Source: Stenotrophomonas sp.
GTDB lineage: Bacteria > Pseudomonadota > Gammaproteobacteria > Xanthomonadales > Xanthomonadaceae
Assembly (NCBI GenBank): GCA_003248565.1
Contig: QFOV01000051.1
Span: 1 to 15,514, forward strand
Length of the DNA stretch: 15,514 nt
Direction of reading: 5' to 3'
Shown here: piece after piece, positions 5,395 through 11,374 of the stretch
Layout of the letters: every line of letters starts with the position of its first letter
How positions within the stretch are numbered: the first letter of the stretch is position 1
The notes under the pieces: generated by a model
Seen by the model: only the letters and a program-made list of their open reading frames with translations
Told to the model about the DNA's origin: nothing
Databases searched by the model: none
Position numbers and translations under genes: made by a program

Positions 5395-5625
5395 ATGGAC
5401 ACACTGCTGACACCTATACTGATTGCAGGCATCTCTGGCGGGGTGGCAGTGCTACTTCTGGCACTCTTGCTTCCCCGCAAGTCGTGTCCAAAGTGCGAAG
5501 CGCCTTTGCCAAGGTTCCGAAAACCATCCAGCATGCGTGAAGCCCTGTTGGGAGGCTGGTGCTGCCCGACGTGCGGCGAGAGGGTTGCACGTGATGGGTC
5601 GCCTGGCCCCAAGGATATTCGATGA
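5395..5625 (+). CDS. Membrane-anchored zinc-ribbon protein, 76 aa
   Basis: The ATG at 5395 has AAGGAG (5385-5390) four bases upstream; the frame is open further back, but only this start has such a signal. One membrane helix (8-26, AGISGGVAVLLLALLLP) is followed by a zinc ribbon with two CxxC knuckles, C31-P-K-C34 and C57-P-T-C60, separated by a basic loop with RFRKPSSMREALLGG (40-54). The ribbon would face the cytoplasm if the N-terminus is outside. Small anchored zinc ribbons often bind proteins or nucleic acids; nothing here says which. It lies 14 bp ahead of attC 15. Confidence 0.78.
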   Translation: MDTLLTPILIAGISGGVAVLLLALLLPRKSCPKCEAPLPRFRKPSSMREALLGGWCCPTCGERVARDGSPGPKDIR

Positions 5626-5639
5626 CAGGTTCGCCCGCG

Positions 5640-5698
5640 GCCTGACCTTTCATTGAAGCCGACCCGCTTCCTAACTCGGTACAGCCCAAGAGTTACGC
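5640..5698 (+). repeat. attC site 15, partly degenerate
   Basis: The left core is GCCTGAC (5640-5646), followed by CTTTCATTGAAGCCGACCCGCTTC, cut here into its recognisable parts TTCATTGAAGCCG and CCCGCTTC. The right half is badly drifted, and the right core reads GTTACGC (5692-5698). Confidence 0.75.
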
Positions 5699-5701
5699 GT
5701 C

Positions 5702-6217
5702 ATGAAGCGCTCCATCGTACTCATCGCTGCGCTTCTCACAAGTCCAGCGCTTGCTGATACTCCATTGCCTACGCCAGAAAAGTTCACAACCTGCTCCGCT
5801 ACCCGGAAGCTCTGCGCTACGTCCGACCCAGCCAGCAACACAACGCTTGTGTTTCCGCAGGTCTCAGGACAAGACTCCTGGCAGATACCCGGATGGCATC
5901 GCTGGCTTTTCCTCTCAGATGTCGGAGAGTCTGTGGTCGTTGGCTACAGCGGCATGAACCTCGTTCCGGTTGAAGTGACGCTGGACGAGCCAGTTCTGTT
6001 CTTCTACAACCGCAACCGACTTGTTCGCACCATCAAGCTTGACCAGCTCTACCAACACAAGTCGCAACTCCTGCGCACCGTGTCCCACCTTGCCTGGGTG
6101 CACAACATCGGCTTCAACAGCACCAACCAGTTCGTGGTGGAACTGGTCAATGGGGACAAGCTTGCGTTCAATCCCCGAACCGGTAGCCGCGAGCCTATTC
6201 GGCCGGACGGGTCGTAG
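5702..6217 (+). CDS. Secreted or periplasmic hypothetical protein, 171 aa
   Basis: The ATG at 5702 lies three bases after the attC. Residues 1-18 are a clear Sec signal peptide (MKRS, hydrophobic IVLIAALLTSP, then ALA before DTP), so the mature protein is about 153 residues in the periplasm or outside. C31 and C38 could form a disulfide. The body looks like a beta-rich domain: W-x-I-x-GW-x-RWLFLSDVGES (60-76), a strand-turn pattern near VPVEVTLDEPVLFFYNRNRLV, and NGDKLAFNPRTG (149-160) close to the end. The W/R-rich region and repeated strands suggest a small beta-sheet or propeller fragment. I do not recognise a family. No attC follows directly. Confidence 0.85.
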   Translation: MKRSIVLIAALLTSPALADTPLPTPEKFTTCSATRKLCATSDPASNTTLVFPQVSGQDSWQIPGWHRWLFLSDVGESVVVGYSGMNLVPVEVTLDEPVLFFYNRNRLVRTIKLDQLYQHKSQLLRTVSHLAWVHNIGFNSTNQFVVELVNGDKLAFNPRTGSREPIRPDGS

Positions 6218-6578
6218 TGCGACCTTCAAGCTGTCACTTCTTGCCGCCGCGCTGCTCCAGGGTCCGCCGACGGTGTTGTCCCGCCTCTGCGCCTTCTTCT
6301 TTCGTAGCAAGGTCGACTGCCTGCCCGGCGGCTCCGGGCAGCAGGTTCAACTGATCCAGGCGTCGGCAAGTTTGTCCCAGCCCCTATATCTCACCGCCCT
6401 GCCGCTATCCCTGCTCGCGCCCTGCCTGCGACGTTCGGCAAGCCTTCCCGGGTGAACTTCGTCCTGCCGCCATGGCATCATCGGCACGTGCCAGGTTGCC
6501 CAAGCGAGGCGGCGCTGGCCATGCACTCGGCTGGTGACCGACGCCACCGGATGGGGATTGGACAATCAAGGAGAGACA
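6218..6578 (+). other. Gene-free stretch with a diverged third copy of the gene-less cassette
   Basis: No credible gene is seen. Between about 6285 and 6525 the order of conserved blocks repeats copy 2 (1332-1610): CCTTCTTCTTTCG (6292-6304), GGCGGCTCCGGG (about 6327-6338), TTCAACTG-A-TCCAGGCG, then GTTCGGCAAG, GGCATCATCGG and a GTTGCCCAAGCGAGGC block matching GTTGCACAAGCAAGGC. The region just before (about 6219-6272) may be the remains of an attC that once separated it from the secreted-protein gene. The AACAGTT inverted repeat of copy 2 is not conserved here. Confidence 0.6.
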
Positions 6579-6899
6579 ATGTCAGCCGCCCTGGAACGAG
6601 AAAAACAGGCACGTGATGCAATCGAGCAGGCGTTCGGTACCGAGGCCGGAGAGGACAGCATCACTCTTTTCATTGAGCATCACCTCGCTGAGCTCCCTGG
6701 AACCTATTGGCAGCAACACCTCAAGTCAGAGACTCCCGAGGCATCCACCGTGGTTGGGCTTCTTGTGCTTGGCTCATGCTGGGGTGACGATGACATTGAG
6801 TACTTCGACTTTACGCTCCCCGATGACGTGACAAATTACGTCATTTCCGTGCATTTCGATGAGAGCGGTAACATCGATGGCATCTCGATGGAGAGTTGA
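6579..6899 (+). CDS. DUF2004-like protein, 106 aa
   Basis: The ATG at 6579 follows AAGGAGAG (6568-6575), a strong ribosome site; the frame is open to a GTG at 6534, but nothing supports that start. After a helical N-terminus (1-38) comes the segment LPGTYWQQHL (39-48), then GLLVLGSCWGDDDIEYFDFTLPDDVTNYVISVHFDESGNIDGISMES (60-106), whose FDFTLP-x-x-V-TNYV-x-SV-x-FD-x-x-G-x-I pattern fits the DUF2004 family of small proteins of unknown function. It is acidic and soluble. The stop is directly before the attC at 6912. The family label is from memory and the role is unknown. Confidence 0.78.
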   Translation: MSAALEREKQARDAIEQAFGTEAGEDSITLFIEHHLAELPGTYWQQHLKSETPEASTVVGLLVLGSCWGDDDIEYFDFTLPDDVTNYVISVHFDESGNIDGISMES

Positions 6900-6911
6900 T
6901 CAACAGTTCTT

Positions 6912-6971
6912 TCCGAACAGTTCTTCCAGGCCGAATCCGATATGCGGTTCGGCGTCCTTATGAAGTCAGGT
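6912..6971 (+). repeat. attC site 16, moderately preserved
   Basis: The left core is TCCGAAC (6912-6918), followed by AGTTCTTCCAGGCCGAATCCG. The right arm GGTTCGGCGTCC and right core GTCAGGT (6965-6971) complete a 60-bp site. The motif AACAGTTCTT also occurs 14 bp earlier (6902-6911), so the left end seems to have been duplicated. Confidence 0.75.
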
Positions 6972-6977
6972 GTTTGC

Positions 6978-7322
6978 TTGATTGATATCGCAAGTCTGGA
7001 AACCATGTTCTCGAACATCCAGAAATCAACGGACTGGAACATCGATGGCCCAATGCTTTGGGGCTATTTCTTCACTGACGCCTCGGCCGACAAGCTGCGC
7101 ACACTCGCCAGCGAGCTTGATCAGCAAGGCTATCGCTTTGTTGAAATGTTCATTCCAGAGCTTGACGAAGGCGAGGATGAATACTATTTCCTGCATGTTG
7201 AAAAGCTCGAGGCACACTCGGTCCTATCGCTGCACCAAAGAAATCAAGAGCTCTATGCGCTTGCTGACAAGTTCGGCGTTGATACTTATGACGGCATGGA
7301 TGTTGGGCCGGCAACGATCTGA
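6978..7322 (+). CDS. RraB-family protein, 114 aa (TTG start)
   Basis: The frame is open from an ATG at 6942 inside the attC, but the preferred start is TTG 6978: it lies just past the right core, has CAGGTG (6967-6972) five bases upstream, and gives the N-terminus MIDIASLETMF usual for this family. Residues match the cytoplasmic RraB group: DGPMLWGYFFTD (23-34), L-x-x-LASELDQQGYRFVEM (40-57), YYFLHVEKLEAHSVLSLHQRNQELYALADKF (69-99), and TYDGMDVGP (103-111). RraB binds the C-terminal region of RNase E and lowers its activity. Unlike the copy at 2882 there is no signal peptide. TGA is part of the next, decayed attC. Confidence 0.85.
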   Translation: MIDIASLETMFSNIQKSTDWNIDGPMLWGYFFTDASADKLRTLASELDQQGYRFVEMFIPELDEGEDEYYFLHVEKLEAHSVLSLHQRNQELYALADKFGVDTYDGMDVGPATI

Positions 7323-7374
7323 CAGTAGGCACAAGCCGAGGCCGTTCCACAGCCTATGTCGAGGCACGCTTTGA
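7317..7374 (+). repeat. attC site 17, half preserved
   Basis: The left core ATCTGAC (7317-7323) contains the stop of the RraB-like gene and is followed by AGTAGGCACAAGCCGAGGCC. The right half is unrecognisable apart from AGCCTA; no GTT core is seen. Confidence 0.45.
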
Positions 7375-7389
7375 AAGAAAGCAAATATC

Positions 7390-7620
7390 ATGGGATTTTC
7401 CAGCATGGCTACCAGTAGAAAATTTTTTCTTGTACTTCTGCTGATATTTGCGGCAATCAATCTCGTAGATTTCGTCTTCTACGGACAAAGCCTTCGCAAC
7501 CTTTTTGGAGCAGCTGGTTTCGCCCTTATGGCGTATGGATGGCACAAGCATATTCGCCCCATATCAATCGGGGGAGCCGTGCTCGCGCTGGGCTCAATCG
7601 TCGCCAAATACTTGGCATAG
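7390..7620 (+). CDS. Small membrane protein, 76 aa
   Basis: The ATG at 7390 has GAAAGAAAG (7373-7381) upstream; an ATG at 7405 in the same frame is an alternative. Three hydrophobic segments are seen (about 11-30, 36-51, 57-74), with the polar turns YGQSLRN and HKHIRP between them, so a three-helix inner-membrane protein is likely. Like the other small membrane proteins of the array it has no recognisable domain. It sits between a half-decayed attC and another possible remnant. Confidence 0.7.
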   Translation: MGFSSMATSRKFFLVLLLIFAAINLVDFVFYGQSLRNLFGAAGFALMAYGWHKHIRPISIGGAVLALGSIVAKYLA

Positions 7621-7626
7621 TTCCAA

Positions 7627-7693
7627 TGCGGCGTTCAGATCGAATTCCGCCCTCCCCAGCAGCCTACCGGACTACAGCTCTCCGGAGTTTTTC
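7627..7693 (+). repeat. Possible attC remnant
   Basis: The order GCGGCGTTCA, GATCGAATTCCGC, CCGGACTACAGC, CTCCGGAGTTTTTC loosely follows the attC pattern and lies where one is expected, between two genes. Cores are not recognisable except GTTTTTC (7687-7693). The call is speculative. Confidence 0.25.
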
Positions 7694-7705
7694 GGTGAGA
7701 CATCC

Positions 7706-8269
7706 ATGGGTTGCGTCCAGTGGGAAGGAGCTCTTGTTTCCGGTCATCCCCATGGAGAGTTCCTCACCATGTATCCCGACGAACCGCTCCAGTACCCATC
7801 TCACTATCCACCCACTGGCCGCTGGAAACGCTTTTTCCTAGGAGTGAGGTGGATAGGTCCCGACCTGTCGTTTTTCAAGGCTCTTCGCTCCAACCAGGCA
7901 TCTCGCGCCTCGAGCTCCATGGATGCCTGGGGTGGCGGCGATCGCCAAGCGCTGGCCGCCGCTGTCGGCGTTGTTCTCTCCCGGCATTGCCGGTGGCCAG
8001 CGCCCTATTTTCTTCCGGGAGATTCGCTGTTGGTCATTGCAGGTGGCCCGAGCTTCGCGGCGATCGATGACGCGGACATAGAAGACGCAATCCGAGCTAT
8101 GGAGGATATCGCGGACGTAAAGTTGGAAACCGCCTTCTGGGAAGCCTGCGGGCCCGGCACCGTTGGTGCGCTGGTGGATCACTTGCTGACGGCAGCGGGT
8201 CCAGACAGTACATTCAAGGCGCACTCGCTTCGAGCACCTGATCAACCAATGAAGCAGATGGCCAAATGA
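7706..8269 (+). CDS. Hypothetical protein, 187 aa, reading through a fossil attC
   Basis: The ATG at 7706 has GGTGAGA (7694-7700) five bases upstream; the open frame upstream overlaps the preceding gene and is not used. The protein is soluble. Notable segments are P-x-E-x-LQYPSHYPPTGRW (26-40), WGGGDRQALAAAVGVVLSRH (75-94), YFLPGDSLLVIAGGPSFAAIDDADIEDAIRAMED (101-134) and FWEACGPGTVGALVDHLL (144-161). The last part, with its acidic helix and TVG-LVDHLL ending, weakly recalls acyl-carrier-like small domains, but I would not assign it. Residues 166-187 (PDSTFKAHSLRAPDQ and on) are the translation of a decayed attC, so the original stop is lost. The TGA overlaps the next start. Confidence 0.75.
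   Translation: MGCVQWEGALVSGHPHGEFLTMYPDEPLQYPSHYPPTGRWKRFFLGVRWIGPDLSFFKALRSNQASRASSSMDAWGGGDRQALAAAVGVVLSRHCRWPAPYFLPGDSLLVIAGGPSFAAIDDADIEDAIRAMEDIADVKLETAFWEACGPGTVGALVDHLLTAAGPDSTFKAHSLRAPDQPMKQMAK
8200..8258 (+). repeat. attC site 18, fossil within a coding frame
   Basis: TCCAGAC (8200-8206) followed by AGTACATTCAAGGCGCACTC and GCTTCG parallels the left core, AGTTCATTCAAGCCGAACCC and GCTTCG of intact sites. The right half is lost. It is translated as the C-terminus of the 187-residue protein. Confidence 0.5.
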
Positions 8270-8445
8270 AAATCCTGCATGCTTTCGCAATCGTTCTGTT
8301 TCTTGCCGCACTCTGCCTTTACGTTGCTTCATCCAGCACAGGGGCATGGTTGCTGGGCGGCATTGGCATAACGCTGGAGATCGCTGCGTGGGTTATCGCA
8401 CTGAAATCCAAAGGACAAACCACGCCCGATAGCAGTTCCAGTTGA
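8266..8445 (+). CDS. Small membrane protein, 59 aa, overlapping the previous stop
   Basis: ATG 8266-8268 overlaps TGA 8267-8269 of the preceding gene (ATGA), an arrangement typical of translational coupling. The frame is open to TGA 8443-8445 and encodes MKILHAFAIVLFLAALCLYV and then a second hydrophobic run, giving two likely helices (4-21 and 25-46) and a polar tail KSKGQTTPDSSSS. No family is recognised. No independent Shine-Dalgarno is visible, in keeping with coupling. Composition and hydrophobic pattern resemble the other small membrane proteins of the array. Confidence 0.6.
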   Translation: MKILHAFAIVLFLAALCLYVASSSTGAWLLGGIGITLEIAAWVIALKSKGQTTPDSSSS

Positions 8446-8506
8446 TAGTATCTTCGCTGCCCGCAATGGCCGGGCAACCAGTGTCCCCAGTACCAGGAAG
8501 CCTTCC

Positions 8507-8563
8507 ACCTCGCAGTCCATTCGCACCGGATTGGCTTCGTGGGTTGGTTCACTCCAAAAGCAG
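8507..8563 (+). repeat. attC site 19, degenerate
   Basis: AGTCCATTC, CACCGGA, TTGGCTTCGTGGGT and GGTTCACTCC lie in the same order and spacing as AGTTCATTC, AAGCCGAAC, CGCTTCGCGGGT and GGCTTAATTCC of intact sites. Both core boxes are lost (ACCTCGC at 8507-8513 in place of GCCTAAC). Confidence 0.5.
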
Positions 8564-8569
8564 GAATTC

Positions 8570-8896
8570 ATGCTCAAGAAACTATTGTTCGTAGCCGTTG
8601 TGCTGGTGCTGGCCTTGGCCCAAGGTTACTTCATTTACGCCGTACAGCACGGCGCCATTGATGCGTTCACTGGCGCGTGGAGCAGCTTCAACGTCGCTCA
8701 ATCAGGCTACTCCCAGTTTGTATTTCGCAGCATCAAATGGTGGTGGGCGTTGCCCGCAATCTGTCTGCTTCTTGTTGGCTTCGCTACATGGAGGCCTACA
8801 GTTCTCCGCGTCATCCTTGCATTGTCTTTCAGTCTCCTCGGTACCGTCGCGTTGTACTGGTCTGCGTACGCACCTTCGCTGTTCATCCAGATATGA
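8570..8896 (+). CDS. Membrane protein, 108 aa
   Basis: The ATG at 8570 has CAGGA (8561-8565) four bases upstream and immediately follows a decayed attC; the open frame back to 8531 lies within that site. Three hydrophobic segments are likely: 4-24, 56-73 and 76-98. The first loop (25-55) is about 30 residues with HGAIDAFTGAWSSFNVAQSGYSQF and precedes a tryptophan cluster IKWWWALP (55-62) at the start of helix 2. No family is recognised. It is the last gene followed by a recognisable attC. Confidence 0.75.
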   Translation: MLKKLLFVAVVLVLALAQGYFIYAVQHGAIDAFTGAWSSFNVAQSGYSQFVFRSIKWWWALPAICLLLVGFATWRPTVLRVILALSFSLLGTVALYWSAYAPSLFIQI

Positions 8897-8897
8897 G

Positions 8898-8960
8898 GCC
8901 TGACAGCTCAACCCAACCGATCCCGCTTCGGCAGCAGATCGGGACGGCTTCGCGCACTAC
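8898..8960 (+). repeat. attC site 20, degenerate, last recognisable in the array
   Basis: The left core GCCTGAC (8898-8904) is intact and followed by AGCTCAACCCAACCGATCCCGCTTCG. After a 9-base insertion, CGGGACGGCTTCGCG resembles the right arm. No right core box follows. Confidence 0.55.
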
Positions 8961-9221
8961 CGGATCCTTCTACACTCGATGGCCTGAAAAGTTGCTCCTC
9001 GCACCAGCACTACGGCTTGTCGTACTTGCCTGTGACGCATAACTCCCTTTCATCCATGTAAACCGCATGTGCCACCGAGCTATGACTGGCCAAGCCAAGT
9101 GGAGGACGCCACGGTTCTGCTGCACGGGGTGCCCTCTTGCAGCACTCCGGGTATCGGTCCGATAACATGCTGTCCCACCTCCCCGCGATGCAGCCCCCCT
9201 GATCACCGATGGAGAGCAAGC
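8961..9221. other. Gene-free stretch at the distal end of the array
   Basis: I see no convincing gene on either strand and no preserved attC. A 13-bp palindrome TATCGG-T-CCGATA lies at 9152-9164, about 58 bp ahead of the VOC-family gene, and might be an operator for it; nothing else supports this. Confidence 0.4.
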
Positions 9222-9602
9222 ATGAAGCGCGTAACCGGCATTGGCGGCATCTTCTTCAAGTCGAACGATCCAAAATCGCTATCCGCGTGGTATCGCGAGC
9301 ACCTCGGCCTGGATGTCAGCGACTGGGGCGGCGCGGTGTTTCAGTGGGGCGGCGCTGACAGCCCGGCGGGCGCGACGATCTGGAGCCCATTTGCCGCAGA
9401 CACCACCTATATGGCGCCTTCCACTGCGTCTTTCATGATCAACTTCCGCGTGGATGACCTGGATGCCTTGCTCGCGGCACTGCGCAACGAGGGCTGCAAT
9501 GTCGTGGGTGAGCCGCAGCGTTCCGAGCAAGGGAAGTTTGGCTGGGTGATGGACCCCGAAGGCAACAAGATCGAGTTGTGGGAACCGCCTGCCGGGCAGT
9601 GA
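9222..9602 (+). CDS. VOC (glyoxalase/bleomycin-resistance fold) protein, 126 aa
   Basis: The ATG at 9222 follows GGAGAG (9211-9216). The protein has the two beta-alpha-beta-beta-beta halves of the vicinal oxygen chelate fold: GIGGIFFKSNDPKSLSAWYREHLGLDV (6-32) opens half one, and FMINFRVDDLDALLAALRNEGCNVV (71-95) opens half two. The ending WVMDPEGNKIELWEPP (108-123) carries the usual final metal-ligand glutamate (E118). A histidine at the first metal position is not obvious (G-G-I-F-F), so the metal site may be altered. Substrate cannot be told: the family includes glyoxalases, dioxygenases and drug-binding proteins. There is no attC after it, so whether it arrived as a cassette is open. Confidence 0.88.
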   Translation: MKRVTGIGGIFFKSNDPKSLSAWYREHLGLDVSDWGGAVFQWGGADSPAGATIWSPFAADTTYMAPSTASFMINFRVDDLDALLAALRNEGCNVVGEPQRSEQGKFGWVMDPEGNKIELWEPPAGQ

Positions 9603-9976
9603 GCACTACCAGCGGCGTTTGATCTAATGCGGCGGGTTGGCGCGAGGGGATGCTGCGCGCGCGGATAGCGCCGACCACAGGACATCAACACGTTGCGACT
9701 ATTCGACCGCCAACCCGCTGCTCAAACGCTTGACTCAGCTGAAGCCACACGCCGCGTACTACCGCCAATCGAGCACAGGCGCTTACATGCCGCGTCTGTG
9801 CCAGCTCATGCCCAGTGGTAACAAGGCGACATCGAAAAACTCTCGTATCCTCTCAGCACCAAAGACAGCGACATTGATTGCGGGGTTCAACGCGGCGTCC
9901 CACAGCACACTTCATCGCTGCGACGCTGCCTTGGTCCATGCACGCGCGTCAGTTGTGAAGGCTACAGGAGAGCGTC
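9603..9976. other. Gene-free stretch of 374 bp
   Basis: One long open frame on the + strand (9637-10017) overlaps the start of the next gene, has no ribosome site and an odd composition (many short basic and serine-rich runs), so I do not call it. GCTTGACTCAGCTGAAGCC near 9728-9746 vaguely recalls the left half of an attC, but the rest is absent. It may be eroded cassette DNA. Confidence 0.4.
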
Positions 9977-10327
9977 ATGCACGACGGGCACCGCCCCCGC
10001 AAAACCGGATGCGTTGACTTCTGGCATTTCGATACAAGAGAAAAGTGCGAAGCAGCGGTGCGACGACTTGAACTGGCTTTCCTGCATTTGCTTCCGGAAG
10101 AACTTGGTGGTGAGTGCGATGCGGACAACATGGTGTTTGTGCCAACCTGGGTTGCGGAGCAGAAGCGCAGGATCGATACCAGCGCGGTGCTGCCCCTGAT
10201 GCGCGCAGGAAAACTGAGTCGCTATGCAGCCAGTCCCACCTATCGGGGCAGGAGCTTCATCCCGGCGGAGATCACGATACATGCGTATGACCCGGCGGGT
10301 TTCGCAACCACCATCGACATCTGGTAG
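9977..10327 (+). CDS. Hypothetical protein, 116 aa
   Basis: The ATG at 9977 has AGGAGAG (9966-9972) four bases upstream. The protein looks soluble: HRPRKTGCVDFWHFDTREKCEAAVRRLELAFLHLLPEELGG (5-45) suggests a strand and a long helix, then DNMVFVPTWVAEQKRRIDTSAV, SRYAASPTYRGRSFIPAEITIHAYDP and the end TTIDIW. The N-terminal strand-helix pairing and the strands at the C-terminus suggest a compact alpha/beta fold. I recognise no family or active site. No attC lies next to it. Confidence 0.75.
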   Translation: MHDGHRPRKTGCVDFWHFDTREKCEAAVRRLELAFLHLLPEELGGECDADNMVFVPTWVAEQKRRIDTSAVLPLMRAGKLSRYAASPTYRGRSFIPAEITIHAYDPAGFATTIDIW

Positions 10328-10469
10328 TTACATCGCTGCTGCCGCAACTATCGAATGAGTCGCTTGGGCGGCTGCCCAACGACCAGCGCAGCGATGCAGG
10401 AGCACGCGCCCGGTTCGATCATCGGCTTTCGCAGGGCTGGCTGACTACCTTCCAGCAGTTTCTGGACTC

Positions 10470-10679
10470 TCAGATCTTTGCGGGGCTCGGTTTTATCGCC
10501 GTATCCACGTCGATGGTGCTCCATCCTTCCGCGGTAAATGCGGTGCCACTCTCGACAAGGACGTGGGAGTGGCATCGCACCCGATGCCGATCAAGGTACT
10601 TGCGAACCAGGTCTTGTCGCCTATCGCACAACATCTCGGCAAAGTGGATCCGCCGACAATGCGGGTTGAGCGCATTCAC
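10470..10679 (-). CDS. Possible small protein downstream of rluE, 69 aa
   Basis: A GTG at 10679 on the minus strand starts six bases after the rluE stop, as in an operon, and the frame runs to TGA at 10470-10472. The sequence MNALNPHCRRIHFAEMLCDR and on to EGWSTIDVDTAIK looks protein-like, with a GC bias at third positions that is moderate. An overlapping frame (10348-10575, minus) continues with DLRVQKLLEGSQPALRKPM, which raises the possibility of one frameshifted gene. The ribosome site is poor. I report it as uncertain. Confidence 0.3.
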   Translation of the reverse strand: MNALNPHCRRIHFAEMLCDRRQDLVRKYLDRHRVRCHSHVLVESGTAFTAEGWSTIDVDTAIKPSPAKI

Positions 10680-10685
10680 CGCAGA

Positions 10686-11225
10686 TCAACCTACCTGGCG
10701 CCACTGCCCCGGCTGAAGTCCTTCCAGGGCATAGGGCCCCATCACCGCCCGCACCAATCGCAGTGTCGGCAAGCCGACCGCAGCCGTCATCCGTCGCACC
10801 TGGCGGTTGCGGCCTTCGCGCAGGGTGATTGCCAGCCAGCTGTCCGGCACGGTCTTGCGGAACCGCACGGGCGGGTCGCGCTCCCACAGCGCTGGTGCCG
10901 CCGGCATTAATTCAACGCGCGCAGGCAGGGTTGGTCCATCGTTGAGCTGCACGCCATCACGCAGCGCCTGCAGCTTCTCTTCGGTTGGCACGCCCTCAAC
11001 CTGCACCCAATAGGTTTTGGGCTGCTTGTGGCGTGGGTCGGTCAGACGATGGGCGAGATTGCCATCATCGGTGAGCAGCAGCAGGCCTTCGCTGTCGTAG
11101 TCCAGGCGGCCCGCCGCATACACGTTCGGCGGCAGGCCAAAGCCGGCCAGGGTCGCGCGCGGCGGCTGGCTGCGGTCGGTGAACTGACACAGCACGTTGA
11201 AGGGCTTGTTGAAAGCGATGAGCAT
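10686..11225 (-). CDS. rluE: 23S rRNA pseudouridine synthase RluE-type, 179 aa
   Basis: This is an RsuA/RluB/RluE-type pseudouridine synthase; RluE modifies U2457 of 23S rRNA in E. coli. The start ATG at 11225 gives MLIAFNKPFNVLCQFTD, the family's beginning; the frame is open 36 codons further but that extension is unlike the family. Motifs in order: AAGRLDYDSEGLLLLT (37-52) with the catalytic aspartate D42, HRLTDPRHKQPKTYWVQVEG (59-78), LREGRNRQVRRMTAAVGLPTLRLVR in the last third with the RNA-binding arginines, and the ending L-x-PGQWRQVG. There is no N-terminal S4 domain, as in RluE. The gene is housekeeping and marks the return to core chromosome. Confidence 0.9.
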   Translation of the reverse strand: MLIAFNKPFNVLCQFTDRSQPPRATLAGFGLPPNVYAAGRLDYDSEGLLLLTDDGNLAHRLTDPRHKQPKTYWVQVEGVPTEEKLQALRDGVQLNDGPTLPARVELMPAAPALWERDPPVRFRKTVPDSWLAITLREGRNRQVRRMTAAVGLPTLRLVRAVMGPYALEGLQPGQWRQVG

Positions 11226-11309
11226 GTATTGCGGGTATTCGGGAGGTAGATTGAAGAGGCATTGCTGGTTGCGCGCGACGACCGTCAGTCGCGCGCCGGG
11301 TTGAGGGCC

Positions 11310-11333
11310 GTGCGGCCAACAGCATGGCCGCAC
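11310..11333. terminator. Hairpin between the methyltransferase-like gene and rluE
   Basis: The inverted repeat GTGCGGCC (11310-11317) and GGCCGCAC (11326-11333) has an 8-nt loop. It lies 42 bp past the stop of the minus-strand methyltransferase-like gene, where a terminator is expected. No T tract follows on the minus strand, so intrinsic termination is unproven. Confidence 0.35.
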
Positions 11334-11374
11334 ATTGTCTCACCCTCCCGTCTCCAAGCCCTACTCCTGCGCAG

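Noticed and set aside
7505..7705. Upstream extension of the 187-residue frame
   Set aside because: It overlaps the 76-residue membrane protein gene and lacks a ribosome site, while 7706 has one.
8458..8476. Hairpin TGCCCG-loop-CGGGCA as a terminator
   Set aside because: Perfect but only 6 bp and without a T tract. Noted but not called.
9637..10017. 126-codon frame on the + strand
   Set aside because: It has no ribosome site, overlaps the well-signalled gene at 9977, and its translation looks like random GC-rich DNA.
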